DNA of 19,439 nucleotides. It comes from Chlamydiia bacterium (lineage in GTDB: Bacteria; Chlamydiota; Chlamydiia; Chlamydiales; JAAZZY01). This document shows, in pieces, positions 1 through 7,842 of the stretch. The number at the start of each line of letters is the position of its first letter. The first letter of the stretch is position 1. The notes beneath the pieces are model-generated. The model was not told the DNA's origin and made no database searches. It saw only the letters and a list, made by a program, of their open reading frames with translations. The translations under genes and the position numbers were made by a program. The stretch spans positions 1-19,439 of the forward strand of contig JAAZZY010000017.1 of NCBI GenBank assembly GCA_014239035.1, given 5' to 3'.

Positions 1-1990
1 GGGTGGGGAAGTTTGCTTTAATAAGGCCTGTGATAACTTCTCTTGAAGGGCGCTGCGTTGCAAGTACTAAGTGGATACCGACAGCTCGTGCCATTTGTGC
101 AATACGAGCAATAGGCACTTCAATTTCATTGCTAGAGAGCATCATTAGATCTGCAAGCTCATCGATGACACAAACAATATAGTACATCTTATCAGGAATT
201 TCTAAGTCTAGAGTCTCTTCAAATTCCTTATTAATATCACGGCTGTTAAAAGATGCTATGTTTCGAAGGCCTAGTAGCTTTAAAACTTCATAGCGATGCT
301 CCATTTCACGAACCATCCATTTAAGAGCGCCTGTAACTTCTGCAGGTTCGGTAATCACTGGAGCAATCATATGAGGAAGCTTTGTATAAGGGCTCAGCTC
401 TACTTTTTTAGGATCGATTAGAATAAGCTTAAGCTCATCGGGCTTACAGCTCATAAGCATAGACATCACAATAGCGTTGATGCAGACAGATTTTCCTGTG
501 CCAGTTGCTCCAGCAATGATGCAGTGCGGCATGCGAGATAGATCTGTCATGACATGTTCTCCTGTCACGGTCTGACCTAAAAGAACAGGGATGTGAAACT
601 GTCTTTTTGAATTTTGGTATTCAGCTAAAACTTCCTTAAAACTTACTTCTTGAGGCTCTGGTGCAGGAATTTCAATGCCGACAACAGCTTTTCCAGGAAT
701 AGGAGCAATAATGCGAATAGATTTTGCTTGTAGGTTTAGAGCAATATCATTTTCTAGAGCTTTGATCTTTTGAACTTTTACTCCAGTTGCTGGGTGCACT
801 TCAAAAGAGACAATGGTGGGGCCGCAATGAATCTCTCCAACTTTAGCTTCAATTCCAAAGCTTAAAAGAGTTTCTTCTAAAACTCCTGCCTGGCGGCGCA
901 GATCTTCTTTGAGTGTAGGCTGATGACTGCGTTTGGGGCTTGTTAATAGCCTTGGAGAGGGGAGTCTATAATGCTTGAAGTCGCCGTTATAAACACGCTG
1001 GCGGTTAATTGCGCTCTCTCTTTTAGAAAGAGATTGAGCTAGGTTTTTTGTAGAGGGACTTGAAGGCTCATATGTCGATATTTTTGGCTCTGATTGAGGT
1101 GCACTTTGTTCTTCATTCTCAAAGGGTATCTGAGTATCAGGCTCTGGAGCTTGTGCATCAGGCTCAGGTGTGAATGTTTCAGCGATAAAAGAAGTATCTT
1201 CGTCTTCAGGATAAAGAGGCTCTAATTCTTTTTTCTGTGGCAGCCATGATTTAATGCGATCAATACCAGAAAAGAAAAGATTTTTTAGTGAAAATCTCGC
1301 ATCTTCTTCTTCTTCCTCTTCTTCTTCATACTCTTGGTCTTCCTCATCATCTTTTTGTCTTAGAGCATAAATTTTTTCCTGCACGAATTCAATGAGAATA
1401 CTGGGTCTAAATTGAGTAAGTAAAATTAATGAAACGGAGAAAGTGGTCATAAACACAATGCTTACGCCTATGTTACTAAGCAATTGGAAGAGGCTAAAAC
1501 CAGGAAGATCGGCATAAATATAATAGCTAAAGAAACCTCCTAGATAATAGCGCGTATGCTTGTAGGCAAGCGGAGTATTTAAATGGATTTTCTCAGAGTA
1601 GATGGATTCATTAAAAATAGAAGCAAATTGCGGTTGAGTTTCAGCAAGGGCACTGAGTAAAACACAAAGTGATACTGTCATGATAGAAAGATGAATAACT
1701 TTGCTTGCTATTTGCTCAATGGGCTGCTGACTTAATTTTTTCCAGCCAATCCATATCAAAAGCATATTGAGCGTGTAGCTCAAAATTCCAAAACAATAGA
1801 GCAAAGTCCAAGATGCTCCATATCCCACAAGGCCAAGCCAATTGCGGCTTGGTTCCCCTTGATGGAAACTAAAAAGTCCTAAAAAAATGAGGAGGCTGCT
1901 CACAATTAAAACGACTCCCACAACCTCTGGATGGTTGGAGGACGCCTCTACTTCTATTTCTTCTTCGATCTGCTTTTCTTTGCGAGCCAT
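1..1990 (-). CDS. ftsK: DNA translocase FtsK (3'-truncated by window edge)
   Basis: FtsK couples septation to chromosome segregation: an inner-membrane N-terminus anchors a hexameric ATPase that pumps double-stranded DNA. ATG at 1990 is preceded by AAAGGA seven bases upstream. In the 663 codons present, residues ~20-185 contain several hydrophobic membrane segments. A linker follows with a run of eight Glu (near 1295-1355) and many Pro/Glu/Ser. The motor domain comes next, with Walker A GATGTGKS at ~494-501 (Lys500), Walker B-type DELADLM from Asp610, and the family signature GIHLVLATQRPS near the window edge. The rest of the motor and the DNA-reading gamma domain lie outside the window. The linker is short compared with E. 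coli FtsK. The identification is secure; SpoIIIE naming is only a nomenclature alternative. Confidence 0.96.
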   Translation of the reverse strand, partial: MARKEKQIEEEIEVEASSNHPEVVGVVLIVSSLLIFLGLFSFHQGEPSRNWLGLVGYGASWTLLYCFGILSYTLNMLLIWIGWKKLSQQPIEQIASKVIHLSIMTVSLCVLLSALAETQPQFASIFNESIYSEKIHLNTPLAYKHTRYYLGGFFSYYIYADLPGFSLFQLLSNIGVSIVFMTTFSVSLILLTQFRPSILIEFVQEKIYALRQKDDEEDQEYEEEEEEEEDARFSLKNLFFSGIDRIKSWLPQKKELEPLYPEDEDTSFIAETFTPEPDAQAPEPDTQIPFENEEQSAPQSEPKISTYEPSSPSTKNLAQSLSKRESAINRQRVYNGDFKHYRLPSPRLLTSPKRSHQPTLKEDLRRQAGVLEETLLSFGIEAKVGEIHCGPTIVSFEVHPATGVKVQKIKALENDIALNLQAKSIRIIAPIPGKAVVGIEIPAPEPQEVSFKEVLAEYQNSKRQFHIPVLLGQTVTGEHVMTDLSRMPHCIIAGATGTGKSVCINAIVMSMLMSCKPDELKLILIDPKKVELSPYTKLPHMIAPVITEPAEVTGALKWMVREMEHRYEVLKLLGLRNIASFNSRDINKEFEETLDLEIPDKMYYIVCVIDELADLMMLSSNEIEVPIARIAQMARAVGIHLVLATQRPSREVITGLIKANFPT

Positions 1991-2146
1991 GTTTATCCTT
2001 TGAGGGTCTTGCCTCTATTCAATAAACGAAATTCTATTACAAATAAATGAAATTTTCATTAGATTTTGGAGAAAAGCAGAACTAAAAGAGGAAAAAAATG
2101 TTGTTTTCTTTAACTATTAGGGGCTTATATATCCAAACAATAAATG

Positions 2147-2221
2147 GGCGACCAACGGGATTCGAACCCGCGACCTCCGGAATCACAATCCGGCGCTCTA
2201 ACCAACTGAGCTATGACCGCC
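2147..2221 (-). tRNA. tRNA-His (anticodon GTG)
   Basis: Read on the minus strand it folds as a complete cloverleaf. The acceptor stem has seven pairs (two G-U), the D arm starts GCTC, the anticodon arm CCGGA-TTGTGAT-TCCGG carries GTG (complement at 2184-2186), and the T arm is GCGGG-TTCGAAT-CCCGT. The histidine identity elements are present: an extra 5' G(-1) at 2221 opposite C73 at 2147. The 3' CCA is not fully encoded (the next bases are C-A-T), so it would be added after transcription. It lies about 155 bases upstream of ftsK on the same strand. Confidence 0.96.
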
Positions 2222-2236
2222 ATATTATCCAAAAAG

Positions 2237-2266
2237 ATATTAAAAAGATCATCGACTAAAAGTCAA
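2237..2266 (-). promoter_or_regulatory. Putative promoter of tRNA-His
   Basis: On the minus strand TTGACT (2261-2266) is separated by 18 bases from TAATAT (2237-2242), which places a start site roughly 8-10 bases before the tRNA. The -35 box matches 5 of 6 consensus positions and the -10 box 4 of 6. This is a sequence match only. Confidence 0.45.
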
Positions 2267-2341
2267 TGGAAGGGATTATACACAAGCGTTGAATTTATGG
2301 GGGGTATGAATTAATATTTTAAGAAAAGATTAGATTTTTTT

Positions 2342-5236
2342 TTAAAATCGAATCTTGCTGGCTCTGTCGCTGAGTCGGGGTTTTCTTCCTTTTAAAGTGC
2401 CTCTTGGTGTGTCGGCGCTTCTGGATAAAAGAGTATAAATATAGCTTGTTACTTCAGGACTTAGTTTTGAAGTTGCGGGAACCAAATCTCTTATTGATGC
2501 GGTGATAACAGGTGGAGACTCAGATCTAGGAGAGCTAGGAGCCAAGAAAAATTCATCATCAGATAAGACAGTTTGTGGAGAACCTTTTGGAGAAGGAGCC
2601 TTCGCTGCAACTACGGGAGTAAAAGTTCTAGTAAAAACTTCATCAACAGCTGGAGGAGGGATTGGAGATTCGGGCTTAGGTGCAAAAAGTGCATTTAACT
2701 GATCAAGGATTTCAATTATTACGCTCATCTGCCCAATATTATCTGAAGGGTCTCTTTCTGTTCCATTAGCACCGTCAAGCTCTCCTGCTTCGCGTTTGAG
2801 CCTTAAATCTATTTCACCTATAGCTATGCCATTAATTTTGAAGCCAAGAGAACGAGCAATTCTCTGAATGCCTACAAGGCCTATAAGCTCATCAGCTGCT
2901 GAGTGGTTTATAGCATCATCCCATGCTTTGTGCACTGCATCGCGACTGGATAGGGTGCCACCTATTGTAAAGGTGTCGGTTTTGTGTGTTCCTTTTCTTA
3001 AGAAGTTAAAAACAATACTTGATGAAATTTTTCTTATGCATCTAAGTGTGATGTCATAGGCTTGTCTTTTAATAGCTTCCAGGAGAAGCGGGTATTCTTG
3101 TAGCCTTGAATCTTGAATAAGTTGAGTTAACACCTCAATTTTAACAGATATTAATCGACCAGAAGTTTTTGTAAACTCAGCCCTCATTACATATCCAATA
3201 GCCTCGAAGTCTTCTGCGGATTGAGCCTTTTGACAGGCCTGAAGGACTGCGCTTGGAATGTATACTTGTTTAGCCGCCTTTGCTTTTTTTGACTCGATAA
3301 ATTCTTCAAGCCCCAATCGGTGCTCTTTTTTCGACATAAGGTTGAAAAGTTTTTTTATCTGTTGAAAATCTGTTTTAAGGATCGTTTTTTCTTTAAATTC
3401 AAAATCTTCAGTTGCCGTTTCTATCATTGTATTCAATGTCGTTAGATTCTCTATAAAGTAACCAGCAAGATCAGCTGTTAGGACCTCTAATGGCATAGCC
3501 AAATCAATAGAACCACTGACGTTGATTGCAGTATTTGCTATTTCATCTTTCACAAACATTGCCTGGCAGGCTTGATCAAGATGAGATAGAACATCTTCAG
3601 AAGCATCCTTTGTTGGACACCCTAATCTTTTTAAGCCTTCAAAAGTCTTTGTCTCTGCTACTGCTTCTGCATCAACAAGAACAAGGTCATCTTCTGATTC
3701 TATAGGTGGCATCTGCTCCATTTGACAATCGTAGCCAAGTGAACGAACTGGTATTGATCCATAAGGTAGTGGATTTACTATGTCTTCAACTCTAACTTTT
3801 TTGTATACGGCAAGATATCCTTCTTTAGCAATTCTTGCCATTGCATCTTCTTGAGTTATTACACTTCTTACGGAGTCATTGTAGAGTAAAAATGAGCCAT
3901 TAGCTTGTCTTTTATAGGCTACGTAGTGCCCGCCTCTCATACTTGTTGAGCGGTGAGCGACAACTGAATCAAGTGCTAAAACAAGTTTTTTCTCTGCTTG
4001 AGTGCCTTCGTCATCAAAAAGAGGAATTTCAATTTCTGGATCAAAAGCAATGGATTTGTTATTTCTTTCTCTTACAGCCTCAGCTGCTTTGAGTTCCCAA
4101 TTGAAAAATTTAATTCTTGGTTTGACTCTCTGAGAAAATCTTGGGGCTTGGATAATAATTTCATTAGGAGCAGCACTTGCGAGGAAAAAGTCTGTCTTAT
4201 AGCCAGGCTCGAAAACTTGAGCCCTTTCAGGACCAAACGCAAGAGCATTTGGGCCTGTCATATGCTCTGGATGCATAAACTGGTCATCTATTGCTTGTTG
4301 AATCGAAGATTTGTCTTGGCCTTTTAAAACAATGGTATACGATGCATCAGATCTTTCTTTAAAGCCTACATTAGTTTCCGTTAATTCGGAGCGAAGGTGT
4401 GTGCGCATAGACATACATGGAAGAAGTGTTTCAATGTCTAAAAATTGTCCTAGAGCATAAAAAAGTTCGCTTGGATCATGCTGGCCTGTTGCAAATTGTG
4501 CATATTGTGGTACCGAGGAAAGCTTTTGCTTAAATTTCAGTAGTTTGTCTCTTAGTTCTTGATTGGATACTTTTGTGGGATTCTCCTTCTCAGAAAGTTT
4601 GATAATATCCAAAAGCAATTTTGATCTTTCTTTGAATACTTTTTTTGCTCGCTCAGGATCTCCTACGATACCTTCTACGATAGGCTCTAAAATAACCACA
4701 TTAGCTTTAGTTATAAGAGCTGTTTTATAGCTTTCTCCATGTTTAAAGACTGCTTGAACAAGTGAATTCAAATAGCAGGTGTTTCCTATGTTGTAAAGGC
4801 CACCGCCTTTAGTACGCTCTGTAGCTTCAAATCCTGCTCCAGATGTCAGTAGGGATTTAGCCATGGCTTGTTGAAGTACAAGATCGTCTGGTGATCTATG
4901 AGATAAAGATGCAGCCATTGCTTGTTGAAGTGCAAGATCGTCTGCTGGCATATGAGATAAAGATGCGTCAAGTCCTCGTTGAAGTGCAAGATCGTCTGGT
5001 GATCTATGAGATAAAGATGCGTCAAGTCCTTGCTGAAGACTGGCTTCCTTCCTTTCTACGGCGGTTCCCCCGAGAGCACCAGTAGCTTCCAATAGTCTGA
5101 TCTTCTCAAGTGCAGCTGCTAACTCAGCCTCTTCAGTCGACAAGGGAGCCCTCTTAGAACTGGCATCTTGAAATTCTTCAAACTGCTGTCTCAATAAGGC
5201 AGAATCTCTGTCTGGTATCTTACTATAAGTTGCCAT
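2342..5236 (-). CDS. Ubiquitin-specific protease (USP-type deubiquitinase) with N-terminal UIM-like repeats
   Basis: Predicted cysteine protease that removes ubiquitin, presumably acting in the host cell because bacteria lack ubiquitin. The USP fold signatures appear in order. The Cys box NIGNTCYLNS has catalytic Cys154. A QHDPSELF block (252-259) matches the family's Q-D/E-A-x-E-F region. The His box GGHYVAY has His437, followed by LYND (Asn453/Asp454) and the closing strand GYLAVYKK (~473-480). Before the catalytic domain lie four 18-residue repeats (Leu67, Leu85, Leu103, Leu121) that fit the ubiquitin-interacting motif pattern, so domain order resembles eukaryotic USP25/USP28. Residues ~485-964 match nothing I recognise; ~880-930 is rich in Pro, Ser-Pro and acidic residues. 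There is no signal peptide or membrane segment, so delivery by type III secretion is inferred. The zinc-binding Cys pairs of many USPs are absent. It is a single gene with its own promoter, divergent from comEC, and the start has no clear Shine-Dalgarno. Confidence 0.9.
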   Translation of the reverse strand: MATYSKIPDRDSALLRQQFEEFQDASSKRAPLSTEEAELAAALEKIRLLEATGALGGTAVERKEASLQQGLDASLSHRSPDDLALQRGLDASLSHMPADDLALQQAMAASLSHRSPDDLVLQQAMAKSLLTSGAGFEATERTKGGGLYNIGNTCYLNSLVQAVFKHGESYKTALITKANVVILEPIVEGIVGDPERAKKVFKERSKLLLDIIKLSEKENPTKVSNQELRDKLLKFKQKLSSVPQYAQFATGQHDPSELFYALGQFLDIETLLPCMSMRTHLRSELTETNVGFKERSDASYTIVLKGQDKSSIQQAIDDQFMHPEHMTGPNALAFGPERAQVFEPGYKTDFFLASAAPNEIIIQAPRFSQRVKPRIKFFNWELKAAEAVRERNNKSIAFDPEIEIPLFDDEGTQAEKKLVLALDSVVAHRSTSMRGGHYVAYKRQANGSFLLYNDSVRSVITQEDAMARIAKEGYLAVYKKVRVEDIVNPLPYGSIPVRSLGYDCQMEQMPPIESEDDLVLVDAEAVAETKTFEGLKRLGCPTKDASEDVLSHLDQACQAMFVKDEIANTAINVSGSIDLAMPLEVLTADLAGYFIENLTTLNTMIETATEDFEFKEKTILKTDFQQIKKLFNLMSKKEHRLGLEEFIESKKAKAAKQVYIPSAVLQACQKAQSAEDFEAIGYVMRAEFTKTSGRLISVKIEVLTQLIQDSRLQEYPLLLEAIKRQAYDITLRCIRKISSSIVFNFLRKGTHKTDTFTIGGTLSSRDAVHKAWDDAINHSAADELIGLVGIQRIARSLGFKINGIAIGEIDLRLKREAGELDGANGTERDPSDNIGQMSVIIEILDQLNALFAPKPESPIPPPAVDEVFTRTFTPVVAAKAPSPKGSPQTVLSDDEFFLAPSSPRSESPPVITASIRDLVPATSKLSPEVTSYIYTLLSRSADTPRGTLKGRKPRLSDRASKIRF
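4844..5038 (-). repeat. Four tandem 54-bp repeats encoding UIM-like motifs
   Basis: In-frame 54-base units at 5038-4985, 4984-4931, 4930-4877 and a partial fourth from 4876 to about 4844. Each encodes an 18-residue unit, L-Q-x-(G/A)-x-x-x-S-L-S-H followed by x-P-D-D-L-x or similar. Units 1-3 are very similar at the DNA level, sharing segments such as the one encoding SHRSPDDL. Units 1 and 2 carry Gly, and units 3 and 4 Ala, at the position where UIMs normally have Ala; Ser is kept in all four (74, 92, 110, 128). Confidence 0.9.
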
Positions 5237-5271
5237 GGTTTATACTTTATTTGTTAAGCTTCGCTACATAT

Positions 5272-5300
5272 ATTATACCTTAAATTTAGTAAAAAGTCAA
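5272..5300 (-). promoter_or_regulatory. Near-consensus sigma-70/sigma-66 promoter of the USP gene
   Basis: On the minus strand TTGACT (5295-5300), a 17-base spacer, then TATAAT (5272-5277): 11 of 12 consensus positions at optimal spacing. Transcription would start about 28 bases before the USP ATG. The -35 box includes the first base of the divergent comEC start codon, so RNA polymerase here and comEC expression could interfere. Confidence 0.75.
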
Positions 5301-6772
5301 TGATTATCAAAAAAATACTACTAATAAATGAGCGGGCAAATCACTTCATTTCAGAGCATCCAATGGTCTTGCCCCTAAGTGGAGTTATATTTTCTATAGC
5401 GCTGTATATAAACGGTTTAGAGGTTGTTGTTTTAATGCCCTTCTGGGGGCTAATTATTGGGTGGAGGCGCATGTTGCGCATCTTTCTGCCCCTTTGTATC
5501 ACTATATATGGAGCCCTATTTCTATATATTGGAGATCTGTCCTTCAAAGGAAGCCTCAAAGGCAGGGCTCGCCTTCACTTTCATGAAGTAAATTTCTCCT
5601 CGAGTACCTTTGGAAGGTCTTGGGTCTATAAGGGAATAATAACCCAATTTGAGGCAAAATCGTCTCGAAAGCTTAGAAGGCTTCCTTTTACACTCTATCT
5701 GCCCAAAGGAATTAAGCCTTTTAAGGCTAATGGAGATTACTGGGTGGAAGGGGAGCTACTTAAAAGTGACTTTTACGGCTATAAGCTCAAGGTTGCAAAA
5801 GATGCCTCTTTTGTTAGAGTAGCCAAAAGTCAGTGTATGGCTCAAAAGAGGTATGAGCTCAAAAAGAAGTTTCGAAGGTTTATCAACAAACACATTCCTT
5901 TCAAAAATGGGCGAACTCTTTTAATTGGGATGGCCACAGGTGATTTTCAAGACAACTTCTTATCTTTTACTTTTAGCCGTTTTGGCCTAAATCATCTTCT
6001 GGCAATCTCTGGGTTTCATTTTGCCATTTTAGCTCTATTTTTGACGGCTCTTTTAAAATTTGTCCCTTTAAAGTTGAGACTCTTTGCACTAGCTGTTTCA
6101 TTGAGTCTTTTTTACTTTTTTGTGGGCTATGGCCCATCACTTTCAAGAGCTTGGATTGTTGCTTTAGTCTATCTATGGAGTTTATATCAAAAAAGGCTAG
6201 TTACTTCAGTCAATGTCCTCTCTATTGCGATGGTCATTGTGCTGATATTAAATCCCTTCATGATTAACCATCTGGGTTTTCAATTTAGCTTTATGGTTAC
6301 GTTTGGAATTTTAATCTATTATAGGCCTTGCTTTATCTTTTTGAAGAAGGTGTTTCCTACAGTCTCTTTAGTCGATGAGGCCATCTTAAAATCATTGGCT
6401 CTTGGATGTGCTGTTCATATTGCAGCTCTTCCCATTAGCCTTTTTCACTTTCATAAATTCTACTGGATGGGTTTTATCTTTAATTTAATAGTTCCACTTA
6501 TAGTGAGCTTTATTTTATTCAGTTTTATGAGCGCTCTTTTTTTATCTTTGATTTTTCCGACTGTCGCATCCTATGGACTATATACTGTTGGATACGCTGC
6601 AGAAAAACTAGTTCAAATTATTTATTGGGTACCTACATCAATAGACTATTGCCTGCGCGTTCCATTTTTTCCTTCAGTGGTCATGCAGATCTATATCTTC
6701 CTATTTTTTTTAATCGGGGCCAATTTACAAAAACAAAAAGAAACTTTTCATATAAAGTATGGATTGAATTAA
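5300..6772 (+). CDS. comEC: ComEC/Rec2-family DNA uptake channel protein, short form
   Basis: ComEC forms the inner-membrane channel that carries single-stranded DNA into the cytoplasm during natural transformation. The N-terminus (~20-65) is hydrophobic, followed by a soluble region (~75-190) like the DUF4131/OB-type domain. From ~200 comes the Competence domain, with the diagnostic GLNHLLAISGFHF (~226-238), SLSRAWIVAL, HLGFQFSFMVTFGIL and many membrane helices to the end. At 490 residues it lacks the C-terminal metallo-beta-lactamase-like nuclease domain found in ~750-residue ComEC proteins. The first ATG (5300) has no Shine-Dalgarno and overlaps the divergent USP promoter; ATG 5363 (Met22) is an alternative. 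It precedes the hprK-ptsHI operon, and the comEC-ptsH-ptsI-ybaB-dnaX order is one I recall from chlamydial genomes. Confidence 0.9.
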   Translation: MIIKKILLINERANHFISEHPMVLPLSGVIFSIALYINGLEVVVLMPFWGLIIGWRRMLRIFLPLCITIYGALFLYIGDLSFKGSLKGRARLHFHEVNFSSSTFGRSWVYKGIITQFEAKSSRKLRRLPFTLYLPKGIKPFKANGDYWVEGELLKSDFYGYKLKVAKDASFVRVAKSQCMAQKRYELKKKFRRFINKHIPFKNGRTLLIGMATGDFQDNFLSFTFSRFGLNHLLAISGFHFAILALFLTALLKFVPLKLRLFALAVSLSLFYFFVGYGPSLSRAWIVALVYLWSLYQKRLVTSVNVLSIAMVIVLILNPFMINHLGFQFSFMVTFGILIYYRPCFIFLKKVFPTVSLVDEAILKSLALGCAVHIAALPISLFHFHKFYWMGFIFNLIVPLIVSFILFSFMSALFLSLIFPTVASYGLYTVGYAAEKLVQIIYWVPTSIDYCLRVPFFPSVVMQIYIFLFFLIGANLQKQKETFHIKYGLN

Positions 6773-6888
6773 TTATTTAAAATGGATGCATAGTTATTTA
6801 TTTTAATAAATAGAGGATTATTTATTAGTTGAAATTATTTTTAAAATAGTTTATCTCTATAGGTAATTTATTGCTTGAGGATGCTCCT

Positions 6889-7842
6889 ATGCTATTAGTT
6901 GAAGATTTTTACCAAAAGTACCGCGAGTCTTTAAACCTTGAAATCATTGCTGGTGAAAAAGGAATAAAAAGATTGATTGACACTCCTGAAATACACCGAG
7001 CTGGAATGTTTTTAACGGGTTTTATGGGTTACTATCAGGATCAGAGGCTTTTATTTTTTGGAAAACTTGAGGTTGCCTATTTAGATACTCTAACCAAAGA
7101 AGTGCGCAAAGAGCGTATCAAGGCTATTTTAACTGAGCGCACGCCAGCAGTTGGTGTCTCGCGCAGTTATTTTCACATTGAAGAGTTGATCGAGCTGTGT
7201 GAGAGCTTAGATATCGCTTTGTTTAAAATTCCCAAGACAACCTCACAAGCAATCAGTCAAATTCTCATGATCTTAACAGAAGAATTCTCTCCAATCGCTT
7301 CTCGCCATGGTACTTTTATCGAAGTATATGATGTGGGTGTTTTAATCGAAGGAGACTCCTCTATTGGAAAAAGTGAAACTGCTTTGGGACTCATTGAAAA
7401 AGGACATAGGCTTGTCTCTGATGATGTTGTTCGCATAAAGAAGTGTAAAGGAAGCTATTTAGAAGGACATGGTGTGGAGCTGACGCGCCACCATATGGAA
7501 ATACGAGGAATTGGGATCTTAAATGTTGCCAATATCTATGGAGCTTATTGTGTGCGCGATAAAAAACAGATCGATATTATCGTCAAACTTGAAGAGTGGA
7601 ATGAAAATCATTTTTATGATCGACTTGGGCTTGAAGAAACTAAATGTGATGTTCTAGGAATTGAAGTGCCTTATTCTGTTCTGCCGGTAAAGCCAGGGCG
7701 TGATGTAGTTTTGCTTATTGAGACTATTGCTCTCAATTTCCGTTTGAAGAAAATGGGCTACCACTCAGCCAAAGACTTTAGAGATAGTCAGCATGGACAA
7801 ATTGCTCGAAGACTTAATTATAAGAGAGTGGCGCATGAATAA
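6889..7842 (+). CDS. hprK: HPr kinase/phosphorylase
   Basis: In its known family role it phosphorylates and dephosphorylates a regulatory serine of HPr, linking metabolic state to PTS activity and gene control. The N-terminal domain is residues ~1-125. The catalytic domain has the P-loop GDSSIGKSE (155-163, Lys161), SDDVV just after it, the HprK signature EIRGIGILNV, and the C-terminal VKPGRDV...NFRLKKMG block. Length, 317 residues, is typical. I chose ATG 6889 because GAGG (6877-6880) lies eight bases upstream and the protein then starts MLLVEDFYQKY; an in-frame TTG at 6871 would add six residues but has no ribosome site. The last codons overlap the ptsH start by 8 bases, which implies translational coupling. 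Confidence 0.94.
   Translation: MLLVEDFYQKYRESLNLEIIAGEKGIKRLIDTPEIHRAGMFLTGFMGYYQDQRLLFFGKLEVAYLDTLTKEVRKERIKAILTERTPAVGVSRSYFHIEELIELCESLDIALFKIPKTTSQAISQILMILTEEFSPIASRHGTFIEVYDVGVLIEGDSSIGKSETALGLIEKGHRLVSDDVVRIKKCKGSYLEGHGVELTRHHMEIRGIGILNVANIYGAYCVRDKKQIDIIVKLEEWNENHFYDRLGLEETKCDVLGIEVPYSVLPVKPGRDVVLLIETIALNFRLKKMGYHSAKDFRDSQHGQIARRLNYKRVAHE

Noticed and set aside
2222..2341. Terminator sought for the USP gene in the gap before tRNA-His
   Set aside because: Only AT-rich runs and no stable hairpin; none can be claimed.
4891..5085. Plus-strand reading frame with a repeated YEIKM-type peptide
   Set aside because: It is the antisense of the 54-bp repeats in the USP gene; the periodicity comes from those repeats and there is no ribosome site.
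6795..6812. AT palindrome TATTTATT-TT-AATAAATA between comEC and hprK
   Set aside because: Only A-T pairs and no T tract; unstable hairpin, expected by chance in such AT-rich DNA.
6871..6888. TTG start for hprK six codons upstream
   Set aside because: The GAGG at 6877-6880 lies inside this extension and serves ATG 6889; no ribosome site precedes the TTG.
7793..7834. Earlier ATG for ptsH inside hprK
   Set aside because: The 14 added residues do not resemble HPr and would deepen the overlap; ATG 7835 gives a normal HPr N-terminus.
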